Positions 1 through 7,579 of a DNA stretch of 18,302 nt are shown one piece after another (position 1 is the first letter of the stretch; each line of letters starts with the position of its first letter). Made by a program: the position numbers and the translations under genes. The notes under the pieces were generated by a model, which was not told the DNA's origin, made no database searches, and saw only the letters and a program-made list of their open reading frames with translations. Location: positions 1-18,302 of the forward strand of contig JABABF010000149.1 in NCBI GenBank assembly GCA_014238345.1. Direction: 5' to 3'. Source of the DNA: Gammaproteobacteria bacterium. Its GTDB lineage: Bacteria; Pseudomonadota; Gammaproteobacteria; JABABF01.

Positions 1-552
1 AAGAAGTTCCTCATAAGCCTTCTGTCCTTCTATATGAGACGATGCCTGTTGAGACAAGTGAAGTAATTTTTCCCACAAGGTTTCCATGTATTTTTCAAAT
101 GCGGCATGCTGCTCTCTTCGCACACGATCTTCGCACCGCCCAACTTTATCTTCCGCCTCTTCAATGTTGCCATGGATTTGTTCTATGGCTCGCTCTGTAC
201 TAGCCACAGCTTTTTGTTTGTTGCGGTATTCTTGGTGCTTGACTTTTCCAGCTTCTTTAGCCTGCGTATATTCTTGATTGGCATCTTGCTCTCGCTCCTT
301 AAGTTTTCCAAGAGACCTCCTGAGCTCTACAATTTCTTTTGTAATGTCTTCGGCTCGCGCATGTAATTTGGCTATGGCCGAACCGCTCGAGGAAATAGAG
401 GATGCCAGTCGGCTGACTTCCTCATTTGCTTCACGGGATTTCTGTTCTTCCTCCTGTAATCGTGTGTTCTGTTTCTCTAGCAGGAGCTTGGATTTGTCCA
501 GCGCAGCCATATGAGGTTGCACATGGTGCTTTGCAATCTCTTTCAGGCTCAT
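1..552 (-). CDS. Coiled-coil protein of unknown function, C-terminus cut by window edge
   Basis: The minus-strand frame is open from 576 down to base 1 with no stop, so the 3' end lies outside the window. The translation is rich in E, K, Q, R and A (for example LDKSKLLLEKQNTRLQEEE, then IVELRRSLGKLKEREQD). It has no proline after the first about 15 residues and a heptad-like spacing of Leu, Ile and Ala, which is typical of a long coiled coil. No signal peptide or membrane segment is seen. In-frame ATGs are at 576, 552 and 510, and none has a clear Shine-Dalgarno. I chose 552 because it leaves a normal leader from the promoter at 596-624. GC is visibly lower than in the flanking genes (about 43% in the first 60 bases), which suggests acquired DNA. 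It could be an SMC- or phage-like structural protein or part of a defence protein, but nothing diagnostic is visible. Confidence 0.7.
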   Translation of the reverse strand, partial: MSLKEIAKHHVQPHMAALDKSKLLLEKQNTRLQEEEQKSREANEEVSRLASSISSSGSAIAKLHARAEDITKEIVELRRSLGKLKEREQDANQEYTQAKEAGKVKHQEYRNKQKAVASTERAIEQIHGNIEEAEDKVGRCEDRVRREQHAAFEKYMETLWEKLLHLSQQASSHIEGQKAYEELL

Positions 553-595
553 GGAAAATATATTAGCAGGTTGCATGGCAAGTTAAGTTGGACAC

Positions 596-624
596 ATGAT
601 AGCACCCCTCACCAGTCCTGTCAC
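596..624 (-). promoter_or_regulatory. Sigma70-type promoter for the coiled-coil gene
   Basis: On the minus strand GTGACA (624-619, one mismatch to TTGACA) is followed by a 17-nt spacer and TATCAT (601-596, one mismatch to TATAAT). A TG one base upstream of the -10 makes it an extended -10. Transcription would begin near 589, upstream of the candidate ATGs at 576 and 552. The gene therefore need not depend on read-through from acs. Confidence 0.55.
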
Positions 625-704
625 CCTCCTTACCAACTGGATCTGCCAGCACCTATACGGGCTGGTTGTATTAGTAAATTGACCGGGATTTTCTGTTTTT
701 TCAC

Positions 705-2645
705 CTAGCCCACCCCCAGTTCCTTCGCCCCCGCCACTAGCTGCTCTACCACCGCTGGATCTGCCAGCGTTGAGATGTCGCCCATATCATTAAATTCACC
801 AGCGGCGATGCGGCGCAAGATGCGGCGCATGATCTTTCCAGAACGGGTCTTCGGCAATCCCGATGCCCATTGCAGGCGCTCTGGTGTGGCGATCGGCCCA
901 ATCTGCTCACGCAACCAGTCGCGCAACTCTCTGCGCAACGCCTCACTGGGCTCGGCACCCACCACTAAAGTCACATAGACATGTAGTGCCTCGCCCTTGA
1001 TCTCGTGCGGAAAACCAACCACCGCCGCCTCCGTCACCTGTGGATGCGCCACCAGCGCACTCTCTAGCTCAGCTGTGCCCATGCGATGTCCAGCAACATT
1101 GAGCACATCGTCCACGCGACCGGTGATCCAGTAATCGCCGTCGGCATCGCGGCGGGCACCGTCACCAGTGAAGTAAAGCCCCTCGAAAGTCGAAAAATAA
1201 GTGTCGATGAAGCGCTGATGATCGCCGTAAACTGTGCGCATCTGCCCCGGCCAACTGTCCGTCAATACCAGTTTGCCCGTCGCCTCGCCCTCAAGGCGTT
1301 GCCCGGTATCATCCACCAAGGCGGGTTGCACGCCGAAAAAAGGACGCATCGCGGCACCGGGCTTGAGCGATGTCGCCCCCGGCAACGGGCTGATAAGGAT
1401 GCCGCCAGTCTCGGTCTGCCACCAAGTATCCACAATCGGGCAACGCCCCTCGCCCACTACCTCGTGATACCAGCGCCATGCCTCGGGGTTGATCGGCTCG
1501 CCGACCGTGCCCAGCAAACGCAGTGAACTGCGATCGTGGCGGCGCACAGGTGCATCGCCCTCGCGCATCAGCGCACGGATGGCGGTTGGAGCCGTGTAGA
1601 AGACATTGACTTGATGCCGCGCACAGATTTCCCAGAAGCGGCCGGCATCGGGATAGGTCGGCAAACCCTCGTAGATCACCGTGGTGGCTCCGTTGGCTAA
1701 TGGCCCGTAGACGATGTAACTGTGACCAGTAATCCAGCCGACATCGGCGGTGCACCAATAGATCTCGCCGCGCTGGTAATCAAATACTTGTTGATGACTC
1801 AGCGAGGCATAGACCAAATAGCCGCCGCTGGTGTGTAGCACCCCTTTGGGGCGGCCAGTGGAGCCAGAGGTATAGAGGATGAACAGGGGATCCTCCGCCG
1901 CCATGGTCACTGCGGGGCAATCGGTAGGCAGCTCAGTAGCCAACGCTTGGTAATCAACATCGCGCCCTTCTTGCCAAGGGATATCGGCACCGGTGTAACG
2001 CACCACTAGCACCTTCTCTAGCATGGTGACGCAGGGGTCGGCGGCGGCGCTGTCCACCGTGGTTTTCAGCGGCACGATGCGCCCGCCCCGGCGGCCTTCG
2101 TCGGCGGTGATCACAAAGCGCGAGCCACAGTCGGCGATGCGCCCAGCCAAGGAAGTCGCAGAGAATCCGCCAAAGACCACTGAGTGTGCCGCGCCGATGC
2201 GTGCACAGGCCAGCATCGCGTAGACCGCCTCCGGGATCATCGGCAAATAGATCGTAACGCGGTCGCCACGCACCACGCCGATGGCCAACAACGCATTGGC
2301 GAAGCGACACACCTGGGCATGCAGCTCGCGATAGCTGATGGCGCGGCTGTGCCCTGGCTCGTCGCCCACCCACAGTAGCGCCGTGGTGTCGCCGTACTCG
2401 GCCAAGTGGCGATCGACACAATTCACGCAGACATTGAGCTCGCCGTCGGCGTACCAGCGAATGTGTAAATCATCCCGGGCAAAGGACACATCTTTGACTT
2501 GCTGATAGGGCGTGATCCAGTCGATGCGCCGCCCCTGCTCGGCCCAGAAGCCCTCGTTGTCGCTCAGCGATTGCCGGTACAGGCGCAGGTAGTCTGCCGT
2601 CGCCGCTGGCATCGGGTAGCGGGGTTGCCGCTCATCTGCCGCCAT
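705..2645 (-). CDS. acs: Acetyl-CoA synthetase (AMP-forming)
   Basis: Activates acetate with ATP and CoA to acetyl-CoA via acetyl-AMP in the cytoplasm. The 646-residue protein has the family's normal length and motif order: the P-loop-like TSGSTGRPKG near 259-268, VGEPINPEAW near 381-390, DTWWQTETGG near 406-415 (containing the Trp that sizes the acyl pocket for acetate in characterised Acs), the TGD and GHR adenylation signatures, and C-terminal PKTRSGKIMRR with the catalytic, acetylation-regulated Lys near 604. The frame has an earlier ATG at 2672, but the one at 2645 is preceded by AGAGG ten bases upstream and gives the standard N-terminus. It is divergent from the FMN reductase gene across about 130 bp. 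The DTWWQTETGG form fits acetate better than propionate. No pta-ackA or actP neighbour is present. Confidence 0.96.
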   Translation of the reverse strand: MAADERQPRYPMPAATADYLRLYRQSLSDNEGFWAEQGRRIDWITPYQQVKDVSFARDDLHIRWYADGELNVCVNCVDRHLAEYGDTTALLWVGDEPGHSRAISYRELHAQVCRFANALLAIGVVRGDRVTIYLPMIPEAVYAMLACARIGAAHSVVFGGFSATSLAGRIADCGSRFVITADEGRRGGRIVPLKTTVDSAAADPCVTMLEKVLVVRYTGADIPWQEGRDVDYQALATELPTDCPAVTMAAEDPLFILYTSGSTGRPKGVLHTSGGYLVYASLSHQQVFDYQRGEIYWCTADVGWITGHSYIVYGPLANGATTVIYEGLPTYPDAGRFWEICARHQVNVFYTAPTAIRALMREGDAPVRRHDRSSLRLLGTVGEPINPEAWRWYHEVVGEGRCPIVDTWWQTETGGILISPLPGATSLKPGAAMRPFFGVQPALVDDTGQRLEGEATGKLVLTDSWPGQMRTVYGDHQRFIDTYFSTFEGLYFTGDGARRDADGDYWITGRVDDVLNVAGHRMGTAELESALVAHPQVTEAAVVGFPHEIKGEALHVYVTLVVGAEPSEALRRELRDWLREQIGPIATPERLQWASGLPKTRSGKIMRRILRRIAAGEFNDMGDISTLADPAVVEQLVAGAKELGVG

Positions 2646-2776
2646 CGTCTCACATCCTCTGAATGCGCCCATATTAAGGGCACATGTTGCCGTATCTCTT
2701 CAGCGAGCGCAACGCGCATCACAACACCGGGGCAGAGGCTTGCTAAAATACCGCCTTGCGGTCATTGGGAAGCGCT

Positions 2777-3388
2777 ATGGAAATTGCCTTGATCTGCGGC
2801 AGTCAGCGCCCGAACGCAGAGAGTGCGCGCGTCGGTCGCTTTCTGGAGCAACGACTGCGTGAGCTGGAGCTGTGTCAACATACCTGGCGGCTGGAGCTTG
2901 GCGAAACACCACTACCGCTGTGGCAACCCGGTGTCCAACAAGACCCGGCGCACAGCGACCAGCTGGCCGACATCGGGCAGCGGCTGGCGGCGGCCGACGG
3001 CTTGGTCTTCATCTCCCCGGAATGGTGCGGCATGGTGCCCGCGGCGCTGAAGAACTTCTTCCTGCTCTGGGGACCGGACGAACTGGCAAACAAACCCGCA
3101 CTACCAGTGGCCGTCTCTAGCGAAGATGGTGGAGCCTATCCGATCGCCGAACTGCGTATGAGCAGCTACAAGAACAGCCGTCTGCTCTATATCCCAGAAA
3201 ATCTCATTGTGCGTTGGGTCGGCGAGCGTCTGCACGACACCCTGTCGACGACGCAACCCGAGGCCGATGCCCAATTGCGCGAGCGCACCGATTACGCCTT
3301 GACGCAGCTCTGTGCCTACGCCGCCGCGCTGGCACCATCGCGAGCCAGCGGTGTCATTGATATCGGCGATTACAGTAGCGGGATGTGA
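2777..3388 (+). CDS. NADPH-dependent FMN reductase family flavoprotein
   Basis: A 203-residue flavodoxin-fold protein of the NADPH-dependent FMN reductase / quinone reductase family (PF03358). The N-terminal beta strand MEIALICGSQRPNAESARVG carries the flavin-phosphate loop (GSQRPNAES). At about 78-100, FISPEWCGMVPAALKNFFLLWG matches the family signature PEYNxxxPxxLKNxxDW. The start chosen is the internal ATG at 2777, preceded by GGGAAG seven bases upstream, rather than the ATG at 2756, because the hydrophobic first strand then begins directly. Expected role: cytoplasmic NAD(P)H-dependent reduction of flavin, quinone or a similar small acceptor. The substrate cannot be read from the sequence. 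It appears monocistronic and divergent from acs. A weak TAAAAT -10-like element lies near 2744. Confidence 0.85.
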   Translation: MEIALICGSQRPNAESARVGRFLEQRLRELELCQHTWRLELGETPLPLWQPGVQQDPAHSDQLADIGQRLAAADGLVFISPEWCGMVPAALKNFFLLWGPDELANKPALPVAVSSEDGGAYPIAELRMSSYKNSRLLYIPENLIVRWVGERLHDTLSTTQPEADAQLRERTDYALTQLCAYAAALAPSRASGVIDIGDYSSGM

Positions 3389-3911
3389 AGGCACTACACC
3401 GTAACCGTACACCGTATTGCCCCATTTGGGTGCCTCGTTGAGTGCACATCCAGCTAGCGCCACCTATCGCTCTCGGCGACAAAATCACCAAATATTAGCG
3501 CCTGCACCAGCTAGTTCTTCAGCGCTACATCTCCATAGAGCAATACTTACGCTAAGCATGGGCTGATCCGCCAAATACTTAGCATCCCCAGCATCACAGC
3601 AAGGCGCAAAGAGCTCTACATAGCCATCCCGCTGCCTGTTGCAAGGAGAACTCCCCCGAGAAAGCCAACAAGAGGCTTGATGTACCACCCCCCCTAAGAC
3701 CAATGGGTGACCTCAATAGCGGCGAGCCACCAATACTAAAATCGCATTAAACAGAAAGACCCGCCGCCTGATGAAGGCTGTGGCGGTGGAGAATGCCCAT
3801 TGTAAGGTGCGCTTAAATAGGCACCCCCCTCTATCGCAGTATCTACTCTGATCGGCAATGCCGAGCAAGATTCCGGATACTGAAACAGGGGAGCACCAGA
3901 TACGCACCTAA

Positions 3912-3943
3912 TTTTATCGGCGGTATTTCTACCACCGATAAAA
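3912..3943. repeat. Near-perfect inverted repeat (13-bp arms, 6-nt loop)
   Basis: Left arm 3912-3924 (TTTTATCGGCGGT) and right arm 3931-3943 (ACCACCGATAAAA) are complementary at 12 of 13 positions around a 6-nt loop. The U-rich half is on the 5' side and the A-rich half on the 3' side on both strands. That is the reverse of an intrinsic terminator, so an operator-like or RNA-structure role fits better. No gene starts immediately beside it. Confidence 0.6.
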
Positions 3944-4051
3944 GAGCCCTGCGGAACCACAAGGCTCCACAATGGCGATGTCGTCTGGTTTTGACTGAAT
4001 CCTGGTGGACGGGAGAGCGCAACGGGGAACCGCTAGACTCTACCCGCCCGA

Positions 4052-4071
4052 GCCTAGGCCTAGGCCTAGGC
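4052..4071. repeat. 20-bp perfect palindrome of three tandem CCTAGG units
   Basis: CCTAGG occurs three times head-to-tail at 4053-4070. With the flanking G and C the whole 20 bp is a perfect palindrome. It begins 16 nt beyond the stop codon of the small lipoprotein gene on the minus strand. Transcribed RNA could fold here, but no U-tract follows, so it is not a standard intrinsic terminator. Confidence 0.75.
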
Positions 4072-4087
4072 CAAGATTGGTCTCAGC

Positions 4088-4177
4088 TCAGCCACCCATC
4101 AGGCTGTTAAAGAATTCACAGGCCGACAGCATCAGCGGAGAGGCCAAGATGACGAGAGTCAGAATCGATTTTTTCAT
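4088..4177 (-). CDS. Very small putative lipoprotein (29 aa)
   Basis: Too short for routine ORF calling, but it has all the parts of a secreted lipoprotein. ATG at 4177 is followed by MKKSILTLVILASPLMLSAC: two Lys, a hydrophobic core, and an LSAC lipobox with the lipidated Cys at residue 20. The mature peptide is only ten residues, CEFFNSLMGG, then TGA at 4090-4088. AAGGG lies about 10 nt upstream as a ribosome site, and a good extended -10 lies about 90 nt upstream. Residue +2 after Cys is Glu rather than Asp, so outer-membrane sorting by Lol is expected by the usual rule. The mature part resembles no family I recognise. Its size is like entericidin-type small lipoproteins, but without sequence similarity I can see. 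Chance occurrence of this signal is possible but unlikely. Confidence 0.65.
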   Translation of the reverse strand: MKKSILTLVILASPLMLSACEFFNSLMGG

Positions 4178-4267
4178 TTTAGTAATACCCTTAAATGGTG
4201 ATGGTTTTCTTTTGGATGGTGAATCTAGCGGAACGCATTTACGGTTTCGCTATAGCCCACCGCATAC

Positions 4268-4276
4268 AGTATAGCA
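4268..4276 (-). promoter_or_regulatory. Extended -10 promoter for the small lipoprotein gene
   Basis: On the minus strand TGC is followed by TATACT (4273-4268), giving an extended -10 element with one mismatch to TATAAT. No good -35 lies at 17 nt. Transcription would begin near 4261 and give an approximately 85-nt leader before the ATG at 4177. The element faces away from the NADH dehydrogenase gene. Confidence 0.5.
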
Positions 4277-4404
4277 CATGGGCAAAGGTCAGCACACCAC
4301 CAGCACCCCGTGCGCTCCTGCCTCTGGCAAGCACCATGGCAACCCACACCCCCAGAGACTGCTAGACTACCTGCTAATGCCTCTCGCACGCCACCCCTTA
4401 TAGC

Positions 4405-6042
4405 ATGGCAACTGATTCTGCGACGGCCACGCCGCGCATTGTTATCGTTGGCGGCGGCTTCGGCGGAGTCTTTGCAGCTCGCGCCTTGCGCCGGTTGCGC
4501 CCCCCGTCTGATCTCCACATTGAATTGATCAACAATGCTAATTACTTCGTCTTCCAACCGTTGCTACCAGAGGTGGCCTCCGGCATCATCAATGCTCAAG
4601 ATGCGGTCACGCCCCACCGCATCCTGCTCGGCCACAACATCCACTTCCGCCTAGCCGAGGTCAAGCGCATCAATGTTGATGGGCGCACACTGGCGGTATT
4701 GCAAGGACAGCGCAAACGCCTCGTCGAAGTGCCGTGGGATCATCTGGTCATCGCTGGCGGCACCAGCGCCGCACTATCGCAAGTGCCGGGCTTGGAAGAG
4801 CATGCGTTGTGCATGAAGAACTTGGGCGATGCCTTCGCTTTGCGCAACCATGTGTTGCGCTGCTTTGAGTGGGCCGACATAACCCGCTTTGCCGCACACA
4901 AGGCTCGCGCACTTTGCTTCGTGGTCGTCGGCGGCGGCTTCTCTGGTGTCGAAACCATCGGTGAACTGGCCGACATGGCACGGCGATCTCTGCGCTATTA
5001 CCCCCACGTGAGCGCCGAGGAGCTACGCTTCGTGCTGCTGCAACGCGGCGACCGACTACTGCCCGAGCTGCCCGCCCAGCTCGGCGCATACGCGCAACAG
5101 CGCCTAGAGAAGCGCGGTATTGAGGTGCGCCTCAACACCTCGCTCACCGCCGCAACCGCCACCTATGTGGAGCTGGACGATGACGAGACGCTACCCACGG
5201 CGACCATCGTGGCCACTATCGGTAGCGGCCCGACACCTCTGGCCACCAGCCTGCCACAGTGCGAACGCGGTCGCCTGGTCACCGACGAGTACCTGCGCCT
5301 GCGCGGAGCACAAAATCTATGGGCGCTGGGAGATGCCGCACTGATCCCGCTACCCGCTGGCAAGGACTCAAAACCACGCTACGCGCCGCCGACCGCGCAG
5401 TTCGCCGTGCGCGAGTCCAAGCTATTGGCGCACAACATCAACGCCACACTACAGGGCAACACACTGCGGCGCTTCGACTACCGACCGCTGGGCGCAATGG
5501 CCTCCATCGGTGCCTACCGAGGCGTGGGACAGATATTCGGCATCAATCTCACTGGCTGGTTGGCCTGGTTTATGTGGCGCAGCTTCTATCTGATGATGTT
5601 GCCGGGCATTGTCACGCGGTTGCGGGTATCGCTGGACTGGTTTCTGGACTACATCCTGCCGCGTAGCATTGTCCAACTACAACAAAGCCAACGCCCTGCC
5701 GTGCGCTTCGCCTACTATGGTGCTGGCGACTATGTGTTGCGACCCGGCCAGCTGTTAGACGGCTTCTACCTCGTGCTGGAGGGGCGCTTAGAACTGCGCA
5801 TAACCGCGCCGGACGGCGAGGAGTTCCTGCGACAGGTGGGGCCGCAAGAGCACATCGGAGATCGCCTCAAGCACTTCGACACCGTGGTACGTAGCGAGGT
5901 GCGTGCACAAGAGGACACCCGTGTCATGGTCATCAATTGGGATGATCTGCTTCGTCTCAGGGAATCCTTCCACGACTTCGACGACTACCTGCGCCAAGCC
6001 GCCGAAAAACAATATCCCGAGCACTTCTACGGCAAGGTATAA
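4405..6042 (+). CDS. NDH-2-like NADH:quinone oxidoreductase with C-terminal cNMP-binding-like domain
   Basis: Residues 1-425 are a two-dinucleotide-binding-domain flavoprotein of the type II NADH dehydrogenase family. They show FAD-binding IVIVGGGFGG (12-21), ANYFVFQPLLPEVASG (45-60), NAD-binding VVVGGGFSGVE (173-183), WALGDAA (306-312) and a membrane-associating helix LTGWLAWFMWRSFYLMMLPG (382-401). Such enzymes pass electrons from NADH to quinone at the inner membrane without pumping. The usual length is about 420-450, but this protein has 545 residues. The extra 110 fold-predictably resemble a cyclic-nucleotide-binding jelly roll: GDYVLRPGQLLDGFYLVLEGRLEL (441-464) is the classic strand-turn-strand pattern. 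The phosphate-cassette region (about 480-500) lacks the canonical GE-A-L...R-A signature, so cNMP binding is doubtful. No Shine-Dalgarno precedes the only plausible ATG. The 3' end overlaps the convergent transporter gene by 16 bp. Confidence 0.87.
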   Translation: MATDSATATPRIVIVGGGFGGVFAARALRRLRPPSDLHIELINNANYFVFQPLLPEVASGIINAQDAVTPHRILLGHNIHFRLAEVKRINVDGRTLAVLQGQRKRLVEVPWDHLVIAGGTSAALSQVPGLEEHALCMKNLGDAFALRNHVLRCFEWADITRFAAHKARALCFVVVGGGFSGVETIGELADMARRSLRYYPHVSAEELRFVLLQRGDRLLPELPAQLGAYAQQRLEKRGIEVRLNTSLTAATATYVELDDDETLPTATIVATIGSGPTPLATSLPQCERGRLVTDEYLRLRGAQNLWALGDAALIPLPAGKDSKPRYAPPTAQFAVRESKLLAHNINATLQGNTLRRFDYRPLGAMASIGAYRGVGQIFGINLTGWLAWFMWRSFYLMMLPGIVTRLRVSLDWFLDYILPRSIVQLQQSQRPAVRFAYYGAGDYVLRPGQLLDGFYLVLEGRLELRITAPDGEEFLRQVGPQEHIGDRLKHFDTVVRSEVRAQEDTRVMVINWDDLLRLRESFHDFDDYLRQAAEKQYPEHFYGKV

Positions 6043-7424
6043 GATGCGGCGCGGTCGGCTTTGCCACTGCGCTCATCAATACAGAACACCGCGCTCTGGG
6101 TATTGACCTCAATGCCCTGTGCTCCAGCGAGTAGGCGCCACAACAGGAAGCCAGCCAGCAGTTTGAGCGCGGCGGGTAGCAGGGCAAAGGCTGCCCCCAA
6201 GGCGTGCAATGACTCGGGACTGTTATCGGCTGCGCCGGGCACATAGCCTGCCAGCGCCAGTAGCGGCAACGCAATGCCACTAGCCAAACCAAAAGCACAT
6301 TTGGTCAAAAATCCAAAGATGGCAAAGTTGCCCGCCGCCGAGCGGGTATCTCCCTCAATCAAGTCAGCGAGTATGGAGGGGGCAAGGCAGGCATCTGCAC
6401 CAAGCAGGAAGCCGTTGACCACACAGATCACCGCATAGAGCCAGATATCGCCCGCGCCAAGGAAATAGGTGGCCAGATAACCCAAGCCGACTCCCAGCAT
6501 TGACAACTTCCACATGCGCACCTTGCCAAAACGCCGCCCGGTAGCCGTCCACAGTGGCATCGACAGCGCCGCCACAACGAAGTTCAGCAACAAAAAGAGC
6601 GCGAATAGATGCCCCGCCTCCAAGCGGTCACGGATGAAGAACACTGCCAGCACAGCGGGCGTACTGGCAGCCGCCGCGCTGATCATGAAGATCAGGAAAA
6701 AACGCCGATTGCCTCGCAGCTGGCGGTAAAACGACGCTCGGCTGGGAGCGATGACAGATCGCTCGGGGGTATCTGGCAACGCATTGAGCCAGCGCACGAA
6801 TACCCCGCCAAGTACTAGCAACACAGCCACAGCAAGCAGGGAGTAGACCACGAAAGCCTCGCTTTTGCCGTAATGCCGCTGTAGCAAAGTCGGCAGCGTA
6901 ACCGCCGCCAACATGCCGATGAAGCCCACCGCTTCGCGCCATGCTGTGATCCGTGTGCGCTCGTGCACATCCCGGCTCCACACACCGCCCAGCGCGTTGA
7001 AGTTGATGCTGATGACACTAAAGGCTGTGGCCGCAAGTAGAGTGGTGACGACGAACCACGTCTTGACATAGAGCAACGGCGGGTTGAACACGGCTAACAG
7101 GCTCACGACCAACAAACCTAAGCCGACGAGCATGGTTGCTCGCAACCACTTGGCGTAGCGATCGCTGAGCAGACCGATAAACGGATCTTGCACAGCATCA
7201 AAGATACGCAAGGCCAGCAGGCTAAAGCCGATGAAAGACAGCGACAAGCCGCGCTCTGTAGCATAGAGATCCGGCACGAGGATATAGAGCGGCAACCCGA
7301 CAAAGGACAGCGGAAAAGACAGCGCCGCATATTGCGCCAAGGCGGTACGTGGAATAGCTTGAGGAGCGCTCATATTTAGAAGGAAGCGGGCAACTCTATC
7401 CCATGGTACACCGCCAGCGGTCAT
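6027..7424 (-). CDS. MFS transporter of the GPH sugar:cation symporter type
   Basis: A 465-residue integral membrane protein with about 12 hydrophobic helices. The loop after the second helix, RIFDAVQDPFIGLLSDRY, matches the glycoside-pentoside-hexuronide:cation symporter (MFS_2) signature DAxxDPxxGxxSD. A later FKVxxW-like loop, RRFGKVRMWKLSMLG, and the helix containing GADACLAPSILADLIE also fit that family (MelB/YihP-like). Expected role: inner-membrane uptake of a sugar, glycoside or uronate coupled to H+ or Na+. The substrate cannot be assigned. The ATG at 7424 is kept because AGGGGG lies 7-8 bases upstream. The internal ATG at 7373 would give a cleaner N-terminus but has no ribosome site. 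It faces the NDH-2-like gene and is divergent from fba. Confidence 0.85.
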   Translation of the reverse strand: MTAGGVPWDRVARFLLNMSAPQAIPRTALAQYAALSFPLSFVGLPLYILVPDLYATERGLSLSFIGFSLLALRIFDAVQDPFIGLLSDRYAKWLRATMLVGLGLLVVSLLAVFNPPLLYVKTWFVVTTLLAATAFSVISINFNALGGVWSRDVHERTRITAWREAVGFIGMLAAVTLPTLLQRHYGKSEAFVVYSLLAVAVLLVLGGVFVRWLNALPDTPERSVIAPSRASFYRQLRGNRRFFLIFMISAAAASTPAVLAVFFIRDRLEAGHLFALFLLLNFVVAALSMPLWTATGRRFGKVRMWKLSMLGVGLGYLATYFLGAGDIWLYAVICVVNGFLLGADACLAPSILADLIEGDTRSAAGNFAIFGFLTKCAFGLASGIALPLLALAGYVPGAADNSPESLHALGAAFALLPAALKLLAGFLLWRLLAGAQGIEVNTQSAVFCIDERSGKADRAASYTLP

Positions 7425-7579
7425 GCCCGACCCCCTATTCCCCGAGGGAATGGCCGTGATTAGAGAAGCACCACACCACGGCTAAAGTACGATGGCCTCT
7501 CTATCAATTAAAGGTGCGATCTAAGCGCTATCGCTTATTATCTAATGCCCTGTGTAGAAGTCTTTAGGAGTCCCCCATC

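Larger units (their letters stand above)
3389..4087. other. Gene-poor interval, no supported gene
   Basis: About 700 bp between the FMN reductase stop and the small lipoprotein gene. All six frames are broken into short ORFs with proline/serine-rich, non-conserved-looking translations, and none combines a ribosome site with a recognisable motif. The interval carries an inverted repeat (3912-3943) and a triple CCTAGG palindrome (4052-4071), listed separately. It may be decayed DNA or contain an untranslated RNA. No known RNA family (4.5S, 6S, tmRNA, RNase P) is recognised in it. Confidence 0.5.

Noticed and set aside
637..769. 14-bp direct repeat CTGGATCTGCCAGC at 637-650 and 756-769
   Set aside because: One copy is simply acs coding sequence. 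There are only two copies and no element ends. It may be a small duplication or chance.
3101..3463. Minus-strand ORF starting VALAGC, looking like a lipobox
   Set aside because: A stop codon lies directly before the GTG, the hydrophobic stretch is only four residues, and most of the frame is antisense to the FMN reductase gene.
3713..3972. Two overlapping minus-strand ORFs (64 and 78 aa) in the 3.4-4.1 kb gap, one ending in a hydrophobic stretch
   Set aside because: No ribosome site, no recognisable motif, and Pro/Ser/Cys-rich translation typical of non-coding sequence.
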